Notes: generated by a model from the letters alone, not told the origin. A stretch of 64,000 nucleotides of DNA from Halanaerobium saccharolyticum (GCF_003053565.1 NZ_QAXS01000001.1:124001-188000), one strand, 5' to 3'. Counted from the first letter of the stretch, positions 38,254-47,683 are shown. Numbers and translations are program-made.

Positions 38254-39942
38254 ATGAGAAAAGTTTTATTAACAGCATTTTTAATTTTGACTTTAACAGT
38301 TACTTTTGCCGGTTCAACTGCAGCTCAAAATATTCCAATTGATGAGATCACAAAAATTACAGTTGAAGGAAATGAGTATGTTAGTGATTTTGAAATTTTA
38401 AATGCAGTCAAAACTGAGGTTGGCGATCAGACTGACCAGGAAGCCCTGCGTTCAGATATGCAGTCGGTTTTTGATCTTGGTTATTTTTCTGATGTGAATA
38501 TTGTTTTTGAAAATTTTGAGGGTGGTCTGAATGTAATTTTTGAAGTTGTAGAAAACCCTGTCTTAAGAGAAATTAAGATTTCAGGAAACGAAGATTTATA
38601 TTCTGAGGCAGAAATTAAGGAAGCGCTTGGTCTCAAAGTGGAGACAGTTTTAAATGTAAAAAAGATGAATGATAATTTGAAGTCTTTTCAGGAAAAGATG
38701 CAGGATGACGGCTACATACTGGCCCGTTATAAGAATGTGAATATTTCTGAGGAAGGTGTGCTGACAGTTGAAATCAGCCCCGGATATCTTGATTCAGTAG
38801 AGATCAGTGGTAATACAAAAACTAAAGATGATGTTATCTTAAGAGAAATGCCAATAGAAGCAGGAGATATTGTTAACATAAAAAGAATTCAGCGGGGCTA
38901 TCAGAATTTACACCGCCTCGAATTTTTCGAAAACATCAACCCTGAACTGCAGCGGGTAGACAGTGAGGATAATCTTGCTAAACTGGTAATTAATCTCGAT
39001 GAAGCTAAGACAGGAAGGCTCAATTTTGGTGGAGGTTACAGTTCTACTGACGGCTGGCTTGGTTTTGTTGATGTTAGTGAGAAAAACCTTTTTGGTAACG
39101 GCCAGGATATTAGTGCTAAGTGGCAGTTTGGTGATACAACAACCTATTCTTTAAACTTTTATGAACCATATCTCTGGCAGAGTGATTTTTCATTCAATTT
39201 CAGCATTTATGACCGCGAAAGTGAAAGAACTAATTCTGAGGGAGCTGATTATACCAGAGAGAGCAGGGGTGGAAGTTTAACTTTTGGTCATCCACTGCCC
39301 AGAGACTGGAGAACTTCACTGAGATACAGAGTTCAGGATACAAAAGAATTCTGGAGTGATGACAGTGGAGTGATTTATGATAACAGCCTTCGCTCACTAA
39401 CTCTTGGTTTCAGCAGAGATAGTTCTAATAATAGATTCCATCCCACCTCTGGCTCAATTAATAGATTTGAAATTGAGCATGCAGGAGATTTCATCGGAGG
39501 AGAAATGGACTTTACTAAATTCAACTGGGACAGCCGCCGCTACTTTTCCGGCTTTAAAAATCATGCCTGGGCAGTCCGGATGAAGCTCGGTCTGAGTGAA
39601 CCCAGAACACCGCTTGAAGGAGAGGAATATGATCTTGGAGGTTCAGACAGCCTGCGCGGTTATGAGCGGAGTGATTTTGACTTTGAAGATCGGGCAAACA
39701 ACAATCTTCTCTTATTCAACTTAGAATACAGAATTCCCTTTAATGAGAGTTTTACCGGGGTACTCTTTACAGATGCCGGTAATGTCTGGGAAGAAAGAGA
39801 CAGTATTTCACTAAATGATTTAAACTACGGTTATGGACTTGGAGTTAGAATGAATACTCCTGTCGGCCAGCTTCGTTTGGACTACGGCTGGGATGAGGAC
39901 CAGGATGGTCAGCTGCACTTCAGTATCGGAAATACATTTTAA
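38254..39942 (+). CDS. bamA: Outer-membrane assembly factor, BamA/TamA (Omp85) family with three POTRA domains
   Basis: The 562-residue protein has a signal peptide (VLLTAFLILTLTVTFAGSTAAQ). Three POTRA domains follow at about residues 28-105, 106-180 and 181-255, with starts ITKITVEGNEYVSD, LREIKISGNEDLYS and LDSVEISGNTKTKD. A 16-strand barrel (about 256-562) follows, with GGSDSLRGYERSDF as the loop-6 VRGY-like signature and the C-terminal F. E. coli BamA has five POTRA domains and TamA has three, so the count fits either role. In a diderm Firmicute with a single copy it would do general barrel insertion. AGGAGG precedes the ATG. Confidence 0.92.
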   Translation: MRKVLLTAFLILTLTVTFAGSTAAQNIPIDEITKITVEGNEYVSDFEILNAVKTEVGDQTDQEALRSDMQSVFDLGYFSDVNIVFENFEGGLNVIFEVVENPVLREIKISGNEDLYSEAEIKEALGLKVETVLNVKKMNDNLKSFQEKMQDDGYILARYKNVNISEEGVLTVEISPGYLDSVEISGNTKTKDDVILREMPIEAGDIVNIKRIQRGYQNLHRLEFFENINPELQRVDSEDNLAKLVINLDEAKTGRLNFGGGYSSTDGWLGFVDVSEKNLFGNGQDISAKWQFGDTTTYSLNFYEPYLWQSDFSFNFSIYDRESERTNSEGADYTRESRGGSLTFGHPLPRDWRTSLRYRVQDTKEFWSDDSGVIYDNSLRSLTLGFSRDSSNNRFHPTSGSINRFEIEHAGDFIGGEMDFTKFNWDSRRYFSGFKNHAWAVRMKLGLSEPRTPLEGEEYDLGGSDSLRGYERSDFDFEDRANNNLLLFNLEYRIPFNESFTGVLFTDAGNVWEERDSISLNDLNYGYGLGVRMNTPVGQLRLDYGWDEDQDGQLHFSIGNTF

Positions 39943-40031
39943 AATACTTGAAGCAGGATAACTACTAAATATATACGTATAACAATCAATCTCGATAAAA
40001 GATAATAGATTCTACCTGGAGGAATTAGGAA

Positions 40032-40484
40032 ATGAATTTGAGTGAGCGCAAGTTTCAACTGGCAGTTGTACTCTTACTGGCGGCCATTCTGGCTGCAGTA
40101 CTTCTGCTTGGAATACTGACAGAAGATCAGGCCGTTGATAAAGTTGCCTATGTAAATCTGCAGCGGGTCTTTGAGGAACACCCGGCTCGAACAGCGGCCG
40201 AAGAAACTTTAAACCAAAAAGCTGCCGAATATCAGCAGCAGCTGGAAAATAAGGCTGAAGACCTTTCCGGTACTGAACAGAAAGAACTGCTGGCAAAATA
40301 TCAAAAACAGCTGCAGAACCTGGAAGCTGAGCTTTTGAACTCCGTCACTGCAGAAGTTGAGGAATTAATTAAAATTACTGCTGAGGAGAAAAAGGTCAAA
40401 TTTGTGCTGGAGTCAGAGCAGGTCCTGGCCGGGGGTTATAATCTAACTGATGATGTACTTAAGAAAATAAATGAAGAGTGGTAA
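40032..40484 (+). CDS. OmpH/Skp-family periplasmic chaperone
   Basis: The 150-residue protein has an N-terminal membrane anchor or uncleaved signal (FQLAVVLLLAAILAAVLLLGIL), then the Skp-like start KVAYVNLQRVFEEHPARTAAEETLNQKA. A coiled coil (about 60-115) leads back to the beta core (VKFVLESEQVLAGGYNLTDDVLKKI). This alternating beta-coil-beta plan is the OmpH/Skp fold, a holdase for unfolded outer-membrane proteins. The gene follows bamA, its usual neighbour. GGAGG precedes the ATG. Confidence 0.85.
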   Translation: MNLSERKFQLAVVLLLAAILAAVLLLGILTEDQAVDKVAYVNLQRVFEEHPARTAAEETLNQKAAEYQQQLENKAEDLSGTEQKELLAKYQKQLQNLEAELLNSVTAEVEELIKITAEEKKVKFVLESEQVLAGGYNLTDDVLKKINEEW

Positions 40485-40542
40485 GTAATTGATTTTTCAG
40501 CTTAAAGCAAATTAATACTTAAATAGAAAGGAGAAAGGCAAA

Positions 40543-41430
40543 ATGGATAAATATGACTATCATTTTATCTCAATAAAATTTTTGACTGCTATTTTATTGG
40601 CTCTAATTTTTGCTTTTCTCCTTATTTATGTTTTTACCCCTCAAGAGCGGGAGGACTATCCGGTTTACAAGCTTGAGCGGCAGGAATTATTTTTTTCAGA
40701 GCTGAGCCAGATTTCTGCTTCTAGAACAACTGCAGCAGAGGAATCCCGACTCCAGGAAAAACTGGATTTTGAAGAGTCCCTAAGAGAGCGAAGTTTTGAG
40801 CTGATGAAGCAGAGTAAAAGCAGGATGCTGGCAGTGATCAGTGCCAATCATTTGGAAAAAATGAACGGTTTAAGGGAAGAAAAGATGCTTGCTTTAGAGG
40901 CTGAACAGAGAACTTTAAATCAGCGGGAGGAAAATCTGCTGCAGGAAAGAAGGCAGGAGCTGGAGGCTGAGCTTTCACAAAAACTTCAGCAGCTGCGGCA
41001 GGAAGTTAGAAATAAATATTCCGACTTTAATCAGCAAGAAATTCGGGCTAATTATTTGAGAATGATTAATCTCGAGCTGAAAATTGAATTTGTTGCCCGG
41101 ACTGAAAGCGAAAAAGAAAAATATCGAAATGAGTTGGAAAAAGTCCGCTCAGAACAGCAGACTTTGATGGCCGAAAAAAATTCTCAGTTAAATGAAGATA
41201 TTTCGACGCAAACCAGTGCTTTGATTATGGAATTCAACCAGCAGTATTCAGCTTACAGAGATCAGATCCGCAGCGAGCACCAGCAGCTGATTTCTGAGCA
41301 GAGGCAGGAAATTGAAGCTGAGCTGGCAGCAGCCAGGGAAGAAATAAAAGGTGATTTAGCTTCAGCAAGAGCAGAAAAATCTACAGAATTAGACGATTTA
41401 ATCGAAAAGAGCAAAAAACTCTACTATTAA
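40543..41430 (+). CDS. Membrane-anchored coiled-coil protein next to skp
   Basis: The 295-residue protein has one N-terminal transmembrane helix (FLTAILLALIFAFLLIYVF) and then an almost continuous, highly charged, Gln- and Glu-rich coiled coil (about 55-290) with no domain I recognise. It stands between two Skp/OmpH-like genes and may be an elongated periplasmic chaperone or spacer, possibly a far-diverged Skp with extended arms. GAAAGGAG precedes the ATG. Function unknown. Confidence 0.6.
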   Translation: MDKYDYHFISIKFLTAILLALIFAFLLIYVFTPQEREDYPVYKLERQELFFSELSQISASRTTAAEESRLQEKLDFEESLRERSFELMKQSKSRMLAVISANHLEKMNGLREEKMLALEAEQRTLNQREENLLQERRQELEAELSQKLQQLRQEVRNKYSDFNQQEIRANYLRMINLELKIEFVARTESEKEKYRNELEKVRSEQQTLMAEKNSQLNEDISTQTSALIMEFNQQYSAYRDQIRSEHQQLISEQRQEIEAELAAAREEIKGDLASARAEKSTELDDLIEKSKKLYY

Positions 41431-41448
41431 TTCAGGAGGTTTATTTAG

Positions 41449-41793
41449 ATGCATCATTATCGCAAGGCTACTGCAGTATTTATAATTGTGCTGACCTTAA
41501 TGCTGCCTCTTTTTTTAGAAAAGAAAGAGGAAACGGCAGTTGTTAATTTAGATGAGGTGCTTACTGCCAGCAGACACTTACAGGAGCTCAGAAAAGAGAG
41601 TAGAGCTGAATCAGGGGAAGATGATTCTCTTCAGACAGTAGAAGCAGAAATAATGGAAATTTTGCGCCGAGAAGCAGAAAATCTGGCTGCAGAAAATAGT
41701 TACAGCAGTATTATAATTGATCAGGCAGTTTATCAGGGAGGAAAAAATGTCAGCCAGGAAATTGCTGATAAAATAGATAATAAATATAAATAA
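41449..41793 (+). CDS. Short OmpH/Skp-like protein
   Basis: The 114-residue protein has an N-terminal signal or anchor (AVFIIVLTLMLPLFL). Then come TAVVNLDEVLTASRHLQELRKES, similar to the Skp start, a short helix pair, and the return strand SYSSIIIDQAVYQGGKNVSQEIADKI, which parallels the end of the 40032 product. The coiled-coil arms are much shorter than in Skp, so it may be a truncated or minimal paralogue. AGGAGG precedes the ATG. It ends just upstream of lpxD, the normal skp neighbour. Confidence 0.6.
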   Translation: MHHYRKATAVFIIVLTLMLPLFLEKKEETAVVNLDEVLTASRHLQELRKESRAESGEDDSLQTVEAEIMEILRREAENLAAENSYSSIIIDQAVYQGGKNVSQEIADKIDNKYK

Positions 41794-41823
41794 TTATTTT
41801 TGTTTAAGGGGGATAAGATCAAA

Positions 41824-42879
41824 TTGACACCAGCAAAAAGTTATAAAGTCGAAGAACTAGCAGAAATTACAGATTCCGAAATCAAAGGGGATAATGATTT
41901 AAAAATAACTAATGCACGCGGTATAGAAGAAAGTGGAGGCGGCTCGGTCACCTTTGCTGACCAAAAAGAATATTTAGAACTGGCTTTAAAATCAGAGGCG
42001 GCAGTAATTGTCAGCAGCCAGCAGATATGTAAAGAGCTGGACTCAAATTTAAAAGAGAAAAAAACCTTTCTGCTGACTGATAATCCTAGGAGAGTTTATG
42101 CTCAGATCGCTGATCTTCTAACACCGCGACCCTATGAGAGTGGAGAAATTTCTGATAAGTCTGTGCTTGCTGATACAGTTAAACTGGCAGAAAATATTTC
42201 TATTCATCCCGGGGTTGTAATTGCTGAAAATGTGGAGATTGGTAAAAATACAGTCCTGGCACCAGGAGTGATTATAGGACCGGATGTAAAAATTGGCGCA
42301 AATTGTTTGCTGCATCCAGGGGTTATTATTGAAAGAGAAACGATAATTCAGGATGAGGTTATCATTCAATCCGGTGCTGTAATTGGTTCTGACGGCTTCG
42401 GTTTTGCTACAGACGAAAACGGCCACCACAAAATTCCTCAGCAGGGTAATGTAATTATCGAATCTGAGGTCGAGATTGGGGCCAATGTCACAATTGACAG
42501 AGGCGCCAGCGGACCAACAGTTATCAGGCAGGGAAGCAAACTTGATAACCTGATTCAGATTGGTCATAATGTTGAAATCGGAGAAGAGTCACTGCTGGTA
42601 GCGCATTCTGCAGTCGCCGGAAGTACCAAACTGGGCCGCCGGGTAACTCTGGGGGGACAGGCTGGTGTTGTCGGCCACATCAAGCTGGCAGATAATACAA
42701 CCGCAGCTGCCAGAGCAATGGTTACCTCACCGACAAATGAGGGAGATTTTATTTCTGGAGCTCCTGCCCAGATTCACCGGGAAGCTCTTAAGGAACAGGC
42801 CTATCTGAGGCGCCTGCCGAAATATATTGATAAAATAAAGAAATTAGAAAAGAGACTGGCGGAGCTGGAAAATAAATAA
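41824..42879 (+). CDS. lpxD: UDP-3-O-(3-hydroxyacyl)glucosamine N-acyltransferase
   Basis: Third step of lipid A synthesis: adds the second hydroxyacyl chain to UDP-3-O-acylglucosamine from acyl-ACP. About 351 residues. The N-terminal uridine-binding domain (about 1-100) is followed by a left-handed beta-helix of hexapeptide repeats, e.g. IHPGVVIAENVEIGKNTVLA, with the catalytic His region (NLIQIGHNVEIGE) and a C-terminal helix. TTG 41824 is preferred; AAGGGGG is about 12 bases upstream, and an upstream TTG at 41800 is less likely. It opens the lpx-fabZ run. Confidence 0.93.
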   Translation: MTPAKSYKVEELAEITDSEIKGDNDLKITNARGIEESGGGSVTFADQKEYLELALKSEAAVIVSSQQICKELDSNLKEKKTFLLTDNPRRVYAQIADLLTPRPYESGEISDKSVLADTVKLAENISIHPGVVIAENVEIGKNTVLAPGVIIGPDVKIGANCLLHPGVIIERETIIQDEVIIQSGAVIGSDGFGFATDENGHHKIPQQGNVIIESEVEIGANVTIDRGASGPTVIRQGSKLDNLIQIGHNVEIGEESLLVAHSAVAGSTKLGRRVTLGGQAGVVGHIKLADNTTAAARAMVTSPTNEGDFISGAPAQIHREALKEQAYLRRLPKYIDKIKKLEKRLAELENK

Positions 42880-42948
42880 TCCTTGAATTATAAAGTCAAT
42901 AAATATATAATAAACTATTGAAAGGCTTTTAATGAAAGGATGACAACC

Positions 42949-43806
42949 TTGTATATAGAAAATGGCAAGCAGAAGACATTAAATGAAGAGATTATAATTG
43001 AAGGAATTGCCCTCCATTCAGGTAAGGATGCAGAAATCAAACTAAAACCGGCAGCTGCAGGAACCGGAATAGTTTTCTTTCGCTCTGATTTGAAACAGCA
43101 GTTGAAGCTGAAGGCAGTTCCGGAGTCAGTAGTTAATCTGGTTAGAAATACAACCATCGGCAGTAGAGAAGTTAAAGAGGCTAAAATTAGTACTATAGAA
43201 CATTTGATGGCTGCAGTCTGGGGCAGTGGAATTGACAATCTAGAGATTGAGGTTTCTGGACCAGAGATTCCGGTCATAGATGGAAGTGCCTATCCTTATT
43301 ATCAAAAAATAATGAATGTCGGGCTGCAGGAACAGCAGGAGCAGCGGCAAATTTATAAAGTCGAATCTCCAGTTTATGCCCGTCAGGATGATTCATATAT
43401 TACTATCCTGCCCTATGATGGTTTTAAAATATCTTATACTCTCGATTATCAGCATCCTGTAATTGGAAGCAGTTATTTCGAATTTGATGCTGAAAAAATA
43501 GATTTTGCAGAAGAGATTGCCAGGGCCAGAACTTTTGGTTTTGCAGCCGAGGTGGAAAAGCTCCATGCTCAGGGGCTGGCACTGGGAGGCAGTCTGGACA
43601 ATGCGGTTTTAATAGAAGAGGAAAAAACAGTTAATCCGCTCAGATTTGAGAACGAGTTTGTCAGACATAAAATTTTAGATGTTATTGGAGATATGTTTTT
43701 AAATGGTAGAATTATGGGGCATATAATAGCAGTCAAATCCGGTCACCGACTTCATGTCAGACTGGCAGAAAAGATTAGAGAAAAAATGCTTGAGGAGGAA
43801 AATTAA
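42949..43806 (+). CDS. lpxC: UDP-3-O-acyl-N-acetylglucosamine deacetylase
   Basis: Zinc hydrolase for the first committed step of lipid A synthesis. About 285 residues. Conserved segments: LHSGKDAEI, the STIEHLMAAVWGSGIDNLEIEV helix (catalytic Glu and first zinc His), PVIDGSAYPY, and RHKILDVIGD (further zinc His and Asp), with GHIIAVKSGHRLH near the end (general acid His). ATG 42940 overlaps the AAAGGA ribosome site, so TTG 42949 is preferred. It is followed 1 base later by fabZ. Confidence 0.95.
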   Translation: MYIENGKQKTLNEEIIIEGIALHSGKDAEIKLKPAAAGTGIVFFRSDLKQQLKLKAVPESVVNLVRNTTIGSREVKEAKISTIEHLMAAVWGSGIDNLEIEVSGPEIPVIDGSAYPYYQKIMNVGLQEQQEQRQIYKVESPVYARQDDSYITILPYDGFKISYTLDYQHPVIGSSYFEFDAEKIDFAEEIARARTFGFAAEVEKLHAQGLALGGSLDNAVLIEEEKTVNPLRFENEFVRHKILDVIGDMFLNGRIMGHIIAVKSGHRLHVRLAEKIREKMLEEEN

Positions 43807-43807
43807 T

Positions 43808-44257
43808 TTGAGTGAGATAAATGAAATTATTGATATTGGTGTAATCAGGTCAATTTTACCCCACCGTTATCCTTTATTATTAGTAGATAGAATTGAAGAA
43901 GTCCATAAAAAGGAATCAATTGTTGGGATTAAAAATGTAACAATCAACGAGGAGTTTTTCTTAGGTCACTACCCTGATCACCCAATTATGCCGGGTGTTC
44001 TGATAGTTGAGGCGATGGCCCAGGTAGCAGGAATTTTAATTTACTACAGTTTTGAAGATATGGAAGACAAGCTTCCTATTTTTACCAGTATTGATAAAGC
44101 TAAGTTTAGGACACCTGTTAAACCGGGTGACCAGTTAAGAATTAAGGTTGAAATTGTAAGACTGCGCAAAAGAGTTTCTAAAGTACGGGGAGAAGCTTAT
44201 GTGGGCGATAATCTTGCTGCAGAAGCGGAAATGATGTTTACTTTTGAGGAGAAATAG
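43808..44257 (+). CDS. fabZ: 3-hydroxyacyl-[ACP] dehydratase
   Basis: Hot-dog-fold dehydratase of fatty-acid elongation, about 149 residues. The signature is LGHYPDHPIMPGVLIVEAMAQ, with catalytic His and Glu, and the start IRSILPHRYPLLLVDRI is typical. TTG 43808 follows GAGGAGG at good spacing; the frame extends into lpxC but without support. In the lpx operon FabZ competes with LpxA/D for hydroxyacyl-ACP, and the lpxD-lpxC-fabZ-lpxA neighbourhood matches that of diderm bacteria. Confidence 0.96.
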   Translation: MSEINEIIDIGVIRSILPHRYPLLLVDRIEEVHKKESIVGIKNVTINEEFFLGHYPDHPIMPGVLIVEAMAQVAGILIYYSFEDMEDKLPIFTSIDKAKFRTPVKPGDQLRIKVEIVRLRKRVSKVRGEAYVGDNLAAEAEMMFTFEEK

Positions 44258-44320
44258 ATAGAGAATTCTGGAAGGGGAATGATAGTCTTGGCAGCTGAAA
44301 AAAAAGGAAAGGTGCTCCAC

Positions 44321-45097
44321 ATGAGCAATATCCATGAAACAGCAATTGTTGCTCCAGGAGCTAAAATTGGGAAAAATGTTGAAATAGGGCCCTATGCCAT
44401 CATCGGTGAAAATGTTGAAATCGGTGAGGGAACAGTAATTGGACCTCATGTGGTAGTTAAGGGCTGGACTCAGATTGGTAAAAATAATGAAATATTCCAC
44501 GGGGCTTCTATAGGTTTTGAGCCCCAGGATTTAAAATTTGATGGAGAAAAGAGTTATCTTTTTATTGGAGACAATAACACCATCAGAGAAAATGTAACTA
44601 TTCACCGGGGGACCGCCGATGGCGGAGGGGAGACAAGAATTGGAAATGATAATTTATTAATGGCCTACTGTCATGTAGCACATGACTGTCAGCTGGGCAG
44701 CCATATTGTAATGTCCAACGCGACAAACCTAGCAGGCCATGTAGCAATCGAAGATTATGCCGTAATTGCGGGTATGGTTGGAGTCCATCAGTTTGTCCGC
44801 ATTGGTAAGATGAGTATGGTTGGTGCCCATTCTAAGGTAGTTAAGGATGTACCTCCCTATATTTTAGTCGATGGTCATCCAGCAGGAGTCAACGGGATCA
44901 ATGTTATTGGTTTAAGGCGCAATGGGGTCAGCCCCGAAATGCGCAGAGAAATAAAAAGAGCCTACAAAACTCTCTACCGCTCCAAGCTGAATATTGACGA
45001 GGCGATAGAAAAGATGGACCAGGAACTCGATGCTAGTGAGGAAATCGAGCACTTTCTGCGTTTTCTGCGCAATGCCAGCCGCGGAATCTGCCGGTAG
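44321..45097 (+). CDS. lpxA: UDP-N-acetylglucosamine O-acyltransferase
   Basis: First step of lipid A synthesis: acylates the 3-OH of UDP-GlcNAc. About 258 residues from ATG 44321 (AAAGGAAAGG 8 bases upstream), close to the 262 of E. coli. The N-terminal left-handed beta-helix uses hexapeptide repeats (IHETAIVAPGAKIGKNVEIG). The catalytic His lies in YCHVAHDCQLGSHIVMSN, GVHQFVRIG is typical, and the C-terminal helical domain is present. A longer frame opens at 44279 but has less support. Confidence 0.94.
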   Translation: MSNIHETAIVAPGAKIGKNVEIGPYAIIGENVEIGEGTVIGPHVVVKGWTQIGKNNEIFHGASIGFEPQDLKFDGEKSYLFIGDNNTIRENVTIHRGTADGGGETRIGNDNLLMAYCHVAHDCQLGSHIVMSNATNLAGHVAIEDYAVIAGMVGVHQFVRIGKMSMVGAHSKVVKDVPPYILVDGHPAGVNGINVIGLRRNGVSPEMRREIKRAYKTLYRSKLNIDEAIEKMDQELDASEEIEHFLRFLRNASRGICR

Positions 45098-45106
45098 GTG
45101 GCAGCA

Positions 45107-45943
45107 ATGACTAAAAAAGCTCTAATCGCAGGCTGGGGTCAGCTGCCCCGCCTCTGGGCTGAAAAGGCTGCAGCTCAGGCTGAGGACTTTATTGTAATTA
45201 AAATTGCCGAAGAGATCACAGCTGAATTCTCTGATTTAGACTGTGCAGAATATACGGTTAATTTAACTCAGCTGGGAGAAATCCTGCAGCTTCTAAAAGA
45301 AGAAGAAATCGAAGAGGCTATCTGGCTCGGTAAGATCCAGAAGGCAAATCTTTTTAATGACTTCAATCCGGACCAGAAACTAAAGCAGCTGCTTCAACAG
45401 CTGCCGGACTTAAATGATGACACAATTCTAATGGCTCTGGCCCTGGAATTTATAAATTCTGGTGTTAAAATCCTGCCCCAGACCTATCTTTTAGAAGATC
45501 AGCTGGCAGAGCCGGGAATTCTGGCTGGTGAAGTCGATTCTGAACTAAAAAGAGATTTGATTTTTGCCTTTGAGACAGCCTATAACCTCGGCCGTTTTGA
45601 TATCGGTCAGACTGCTTTAGTTAAAGATGGGGCGGTTATGGCCCTGGAAGCAATCGAAGGAACAGATGAAGCAATTAAGCGGGCAGCTAAATTTGGAGGC
45701 CCGGGAGTTGTAATGGCTAAATGCAGCAAAAAAAATCAGGATATTCGTTTTGACCTGCCCACTGTTGGTTTAAAAACTTTAGAGAATTTAATTGAGGCAG
45801 AAGCAGGAGCTTTAATAATTGAGGCAGATAAAACATTTATTTTAAACAAAGAAGAATTCTGCCGCCGGGCAGCTGCAGAAGGAATTGTAATTGCTGCTGC
45901 GGAATATAATAAAGAGGAGTTAATTCTACCTTGGCAAAAATAA
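45107..45943 (+). CDS. lpxI: UDP-2,3-diacylglucosamine pyrophosphatase LpxI
   Basis: Makes lipid X by hydrolysing UDP-2,3-diacylglucosamine. LpxI replaces the unrelated LpxH in many diderms. The product of about 278 residues starts KKALIAGWGQLPRLWAEKA and has a C-terminal DUF1009-type catalytic domain with DIGQTALVKDGAVMALEAIEGTDEAI and GGPGVVMAKCSKKNQDIRFDLPTVG, both highly conserved in the family. ATG 45107 (AGGTGG 6 bases upstream) is preferred to GTG 45098. The 3' end overlaps the lpxB start. Confidence 0.94.
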   Translation: MTKKALIAGWGQLPRLWAEKAAAQAEDFIVIKIAEEITAEFSDLDCAEYTVNLTQLGEILQLLKEEEIEEAIWLGKIQKANLFNDFNPDQKLKQLLQQLPDLNDDTILMALALEFINSGVKILPQTYLLEDQLAEPGILAGEVDSELKRDLIFAFETAYNLGRFDIGQTALVKDGAVMALEAIEGTDEAIKRAAKFGGPGVVMAKCSKKNQDIRFDLPTVGLKTLENLIEAEAGALIIEADKTFILNKEEFCRRAAAEGIVIAAAEYNKEELILPWQK

Positions 45944-47076
45944 TGGTTTCAGCAGGCGAAGTATCTGGTGATATGCACGCCGCTGCCGTCCTAAAAAAAG
46001 TAAAAGAAAAAAATGATAGTATCCAAATTTTTGGCATGGGCTCGAGTGCTCTCCAGGAAATAGGAGCGGAGATTTTAATCGACCCCACCAAAATCAGTAC
46101 TATTGGTTATATAGAAGCTTTAAAAAATTTGAAAGAGCATTTTAAACATCTCAAAGAGATGAAAAAACTCCTGCGGGAGCGAAAGCCGGACCTGGTTTTT
46201 CTGGTTGATTATTCAGCCTTTAATATGAAGCTGGCCAAAGCCTGCAGTCAGGAAGGAATTAAAGCGGTCAATTATTTTCCGCCTTCAGCCTGGGTTTACA
46301 ATAAGCGCCGGGCTGATAAAATGGCTTCCTATGGAACTCACATTGCAGCAGTTTTTCCAATGGAAAGAGATGTCTACCGAGAGGCTGGAGCAGAAGTTAC
46401 TTTTGTCGGTCACCCGCTGGTAGATATTGTCGAAGTTGAAAAAACAGCAGCAGAAATTAAAAAAGATTTAAATTTAGATCAGCAGAAACAGGTGATTTCA
46501 CTTTTTCCGGGCAGCCGCCGGGGAGAAATCCAGTCACTGCTGCCGGAGATGCTCCGGGCAGCCTGCAGAATAAAGGCAGAAAAACCGGAGATTGAATTTC
46601 TGCTGGCAGCTGCAGAAGGAATTGAGCTCGAGTATTTAAAATCATTTACCGAAAAGGTTGAGCTTGATTTAAAGATTATTCAAAAGAAGAATTACCAGCT
46701 GATGCAGATTTCCGAATTTATAATTTCTGCTTCGGGAACCACAACTCTGGAGGCGGCGATTCTGGATACACCGCAGATTATCTGTTATCAGGCGGCTCTG
46801 ACTACCTACCTGCTGGCAAAGTATGTTTTTAAGGTCGAATTTGTCGGCCTGCCCAATATCATTGCCGGCGAAGAGGTTGTACCCGAGCTGCTGCAGCAGG
46901 ATTTTGAAGCAGAAAAAATTACAGAAACTGCCCTGAACTGGCTGAATGATAAAAAAGAATTGAATAAAATAAAAGAGAAGCTGCAGACCGTGCGCCACAA
47001 ACTTGGTGGTGGAGGTGCAGTGGAAAAAACAGCAGACTTACTGCTTAGAGAAGGAGGGCTAAAAAATAGTGGATAG
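45931..47076 (+). CDS. lpxB: Lipid-A-disaccharide synthase
   Basis: Condenses UDP-2,3-diacylglucosamine with lipid X to form the disaccharide backbone of lipid A. GT-B-type glycosyltransferase of 381 residues. It has the start MVSAGEVSGDMHAAAVL, the FFPPSAWVY-like NYFPPSAWVYNKRR segment, LFPGSRRGEIQSLLPEML and the C-terminal ISASGTTTLEAAILDTP. TTG 45931 is used, with AAGAGGAG about 11 bases upstream; ATG 45943 is a later possibility. It overlaps lpxI upstream and lptC downstream. Confidence 0.95.
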   Translation: MAKIMVSAGEVSGDMHAAAVLKKVKEKNDSIQIFGMGSSALQEIGAEILIDPTKISTIGYIEALKNLKEHFKHLKEMKKLLRERKPDLVFLVDYSAFNMKLAKACSQEGIKAVNYFPPSAWVYNKRRADKMASYGTHIAAVFPMERDVYREAGAEVTFVGHPLVDIVEVEKTAAEIKKDLNLDQQKQVISLFPGSRRGEIQSLLPEMLRAACRIKAEKPEIEFLLAAAEGIELEYLKSFTEKVELDLKIIQKKNYQLMQISEFIISASGTTTLEAAILDTPQIICYQAALTTYLLAKYVFKVEFVGLPNIIAGEEVVPELLQQDFEAEKITETALNWLNDKKELNKIKEKLQTVRHKLGGGGAVEKTADLLLREGGLKNSG

Positions 47077-47638
47077 AAAAAGCATTTTTTTAGCGCTCTT
47101 TATTTTTATTATAATTATTTTTTCACTATATTTTACCCTGGAAGAAAATCCTATTGCTCCACCTGAGCCGCCAGTGGAAAATGAAGAGCTGCCGGAAGAG
47201 GAGCTGGAGGATGTAAATTTCAGTATTTTTAACAACCAGCAGCAAGAGCTGCAGTTGGAGAGTGAGCTGCTTAAAAATTTCAAAGAGGATCAGCGGATGG
47301 AATTGAGGCCACTTAAGGCAGATGTCTATTCTTTAAACAGTGATCAGCTCTTATACACCTTAAAAGGTGATTTTGCAGTCTATTACAGCAATGATCAATA
47401 CCTTGAGATCAGAGGTAATGTCCTAATTGAGAGTGACCGCTATCAGATTGAAGCAGAAGAGCTCGACTATTATTTAAACCGCAATTATCTCGAAGGAAGA
47501 GGCTCGGTTAAAATTACGGGCAGCGAATTCAATTCCCGAGCAGCAAGCTTTAATTCAGATCTTGACTTAAGGAACCTAAAACTCAAGGGTGATAATGGGC
47601 AGGCTGCAGTAGATTTTGGTGAGCTGTCGGAGGACTAA
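47069..47638 (+). CDS. lptC: LPS export periplasmic protein LptC
   Basis: Bitopic protein that takes LPS from the LptBFG extractor. The 189-residue product has one transmembrane anchor (IFLALFIFIIIIFSLYFTLEE), a Pro/Glu-rich linker and one beta-jellyroll domain with DQLLYTLKGDFAVYYSND and IEAEELDYYLNRNYLEGRGSV, the OstA/LptC repeat pattern. GTG 47069 lies inside the end of lpxB, with AAGGAGGG upstream. It belongs to the coupled lptC-lptA-lptB run. Confidence 0.87.
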   Translation: MDRKSIFLALFIFIIIIFSLYFTLEENPIAPPEPPVENEELPEEELEDVNFSIFNNQQQELQLESELLKNFKEDQRMELRPLKADVYSLNSDQLLYTLKGDFAVYYSNDQYLEIRGNVLIESDRYQIEAEELDYYLNRNYLEGRGSVKITGSEFNSRAASFNSDLDLRNLKLKGDNGQAAVDFGELSED

Positions 47639-47683
47639 AAAGACTTTCAAAAACCATTATATTTGAATGAGGAGTCATTAAAG

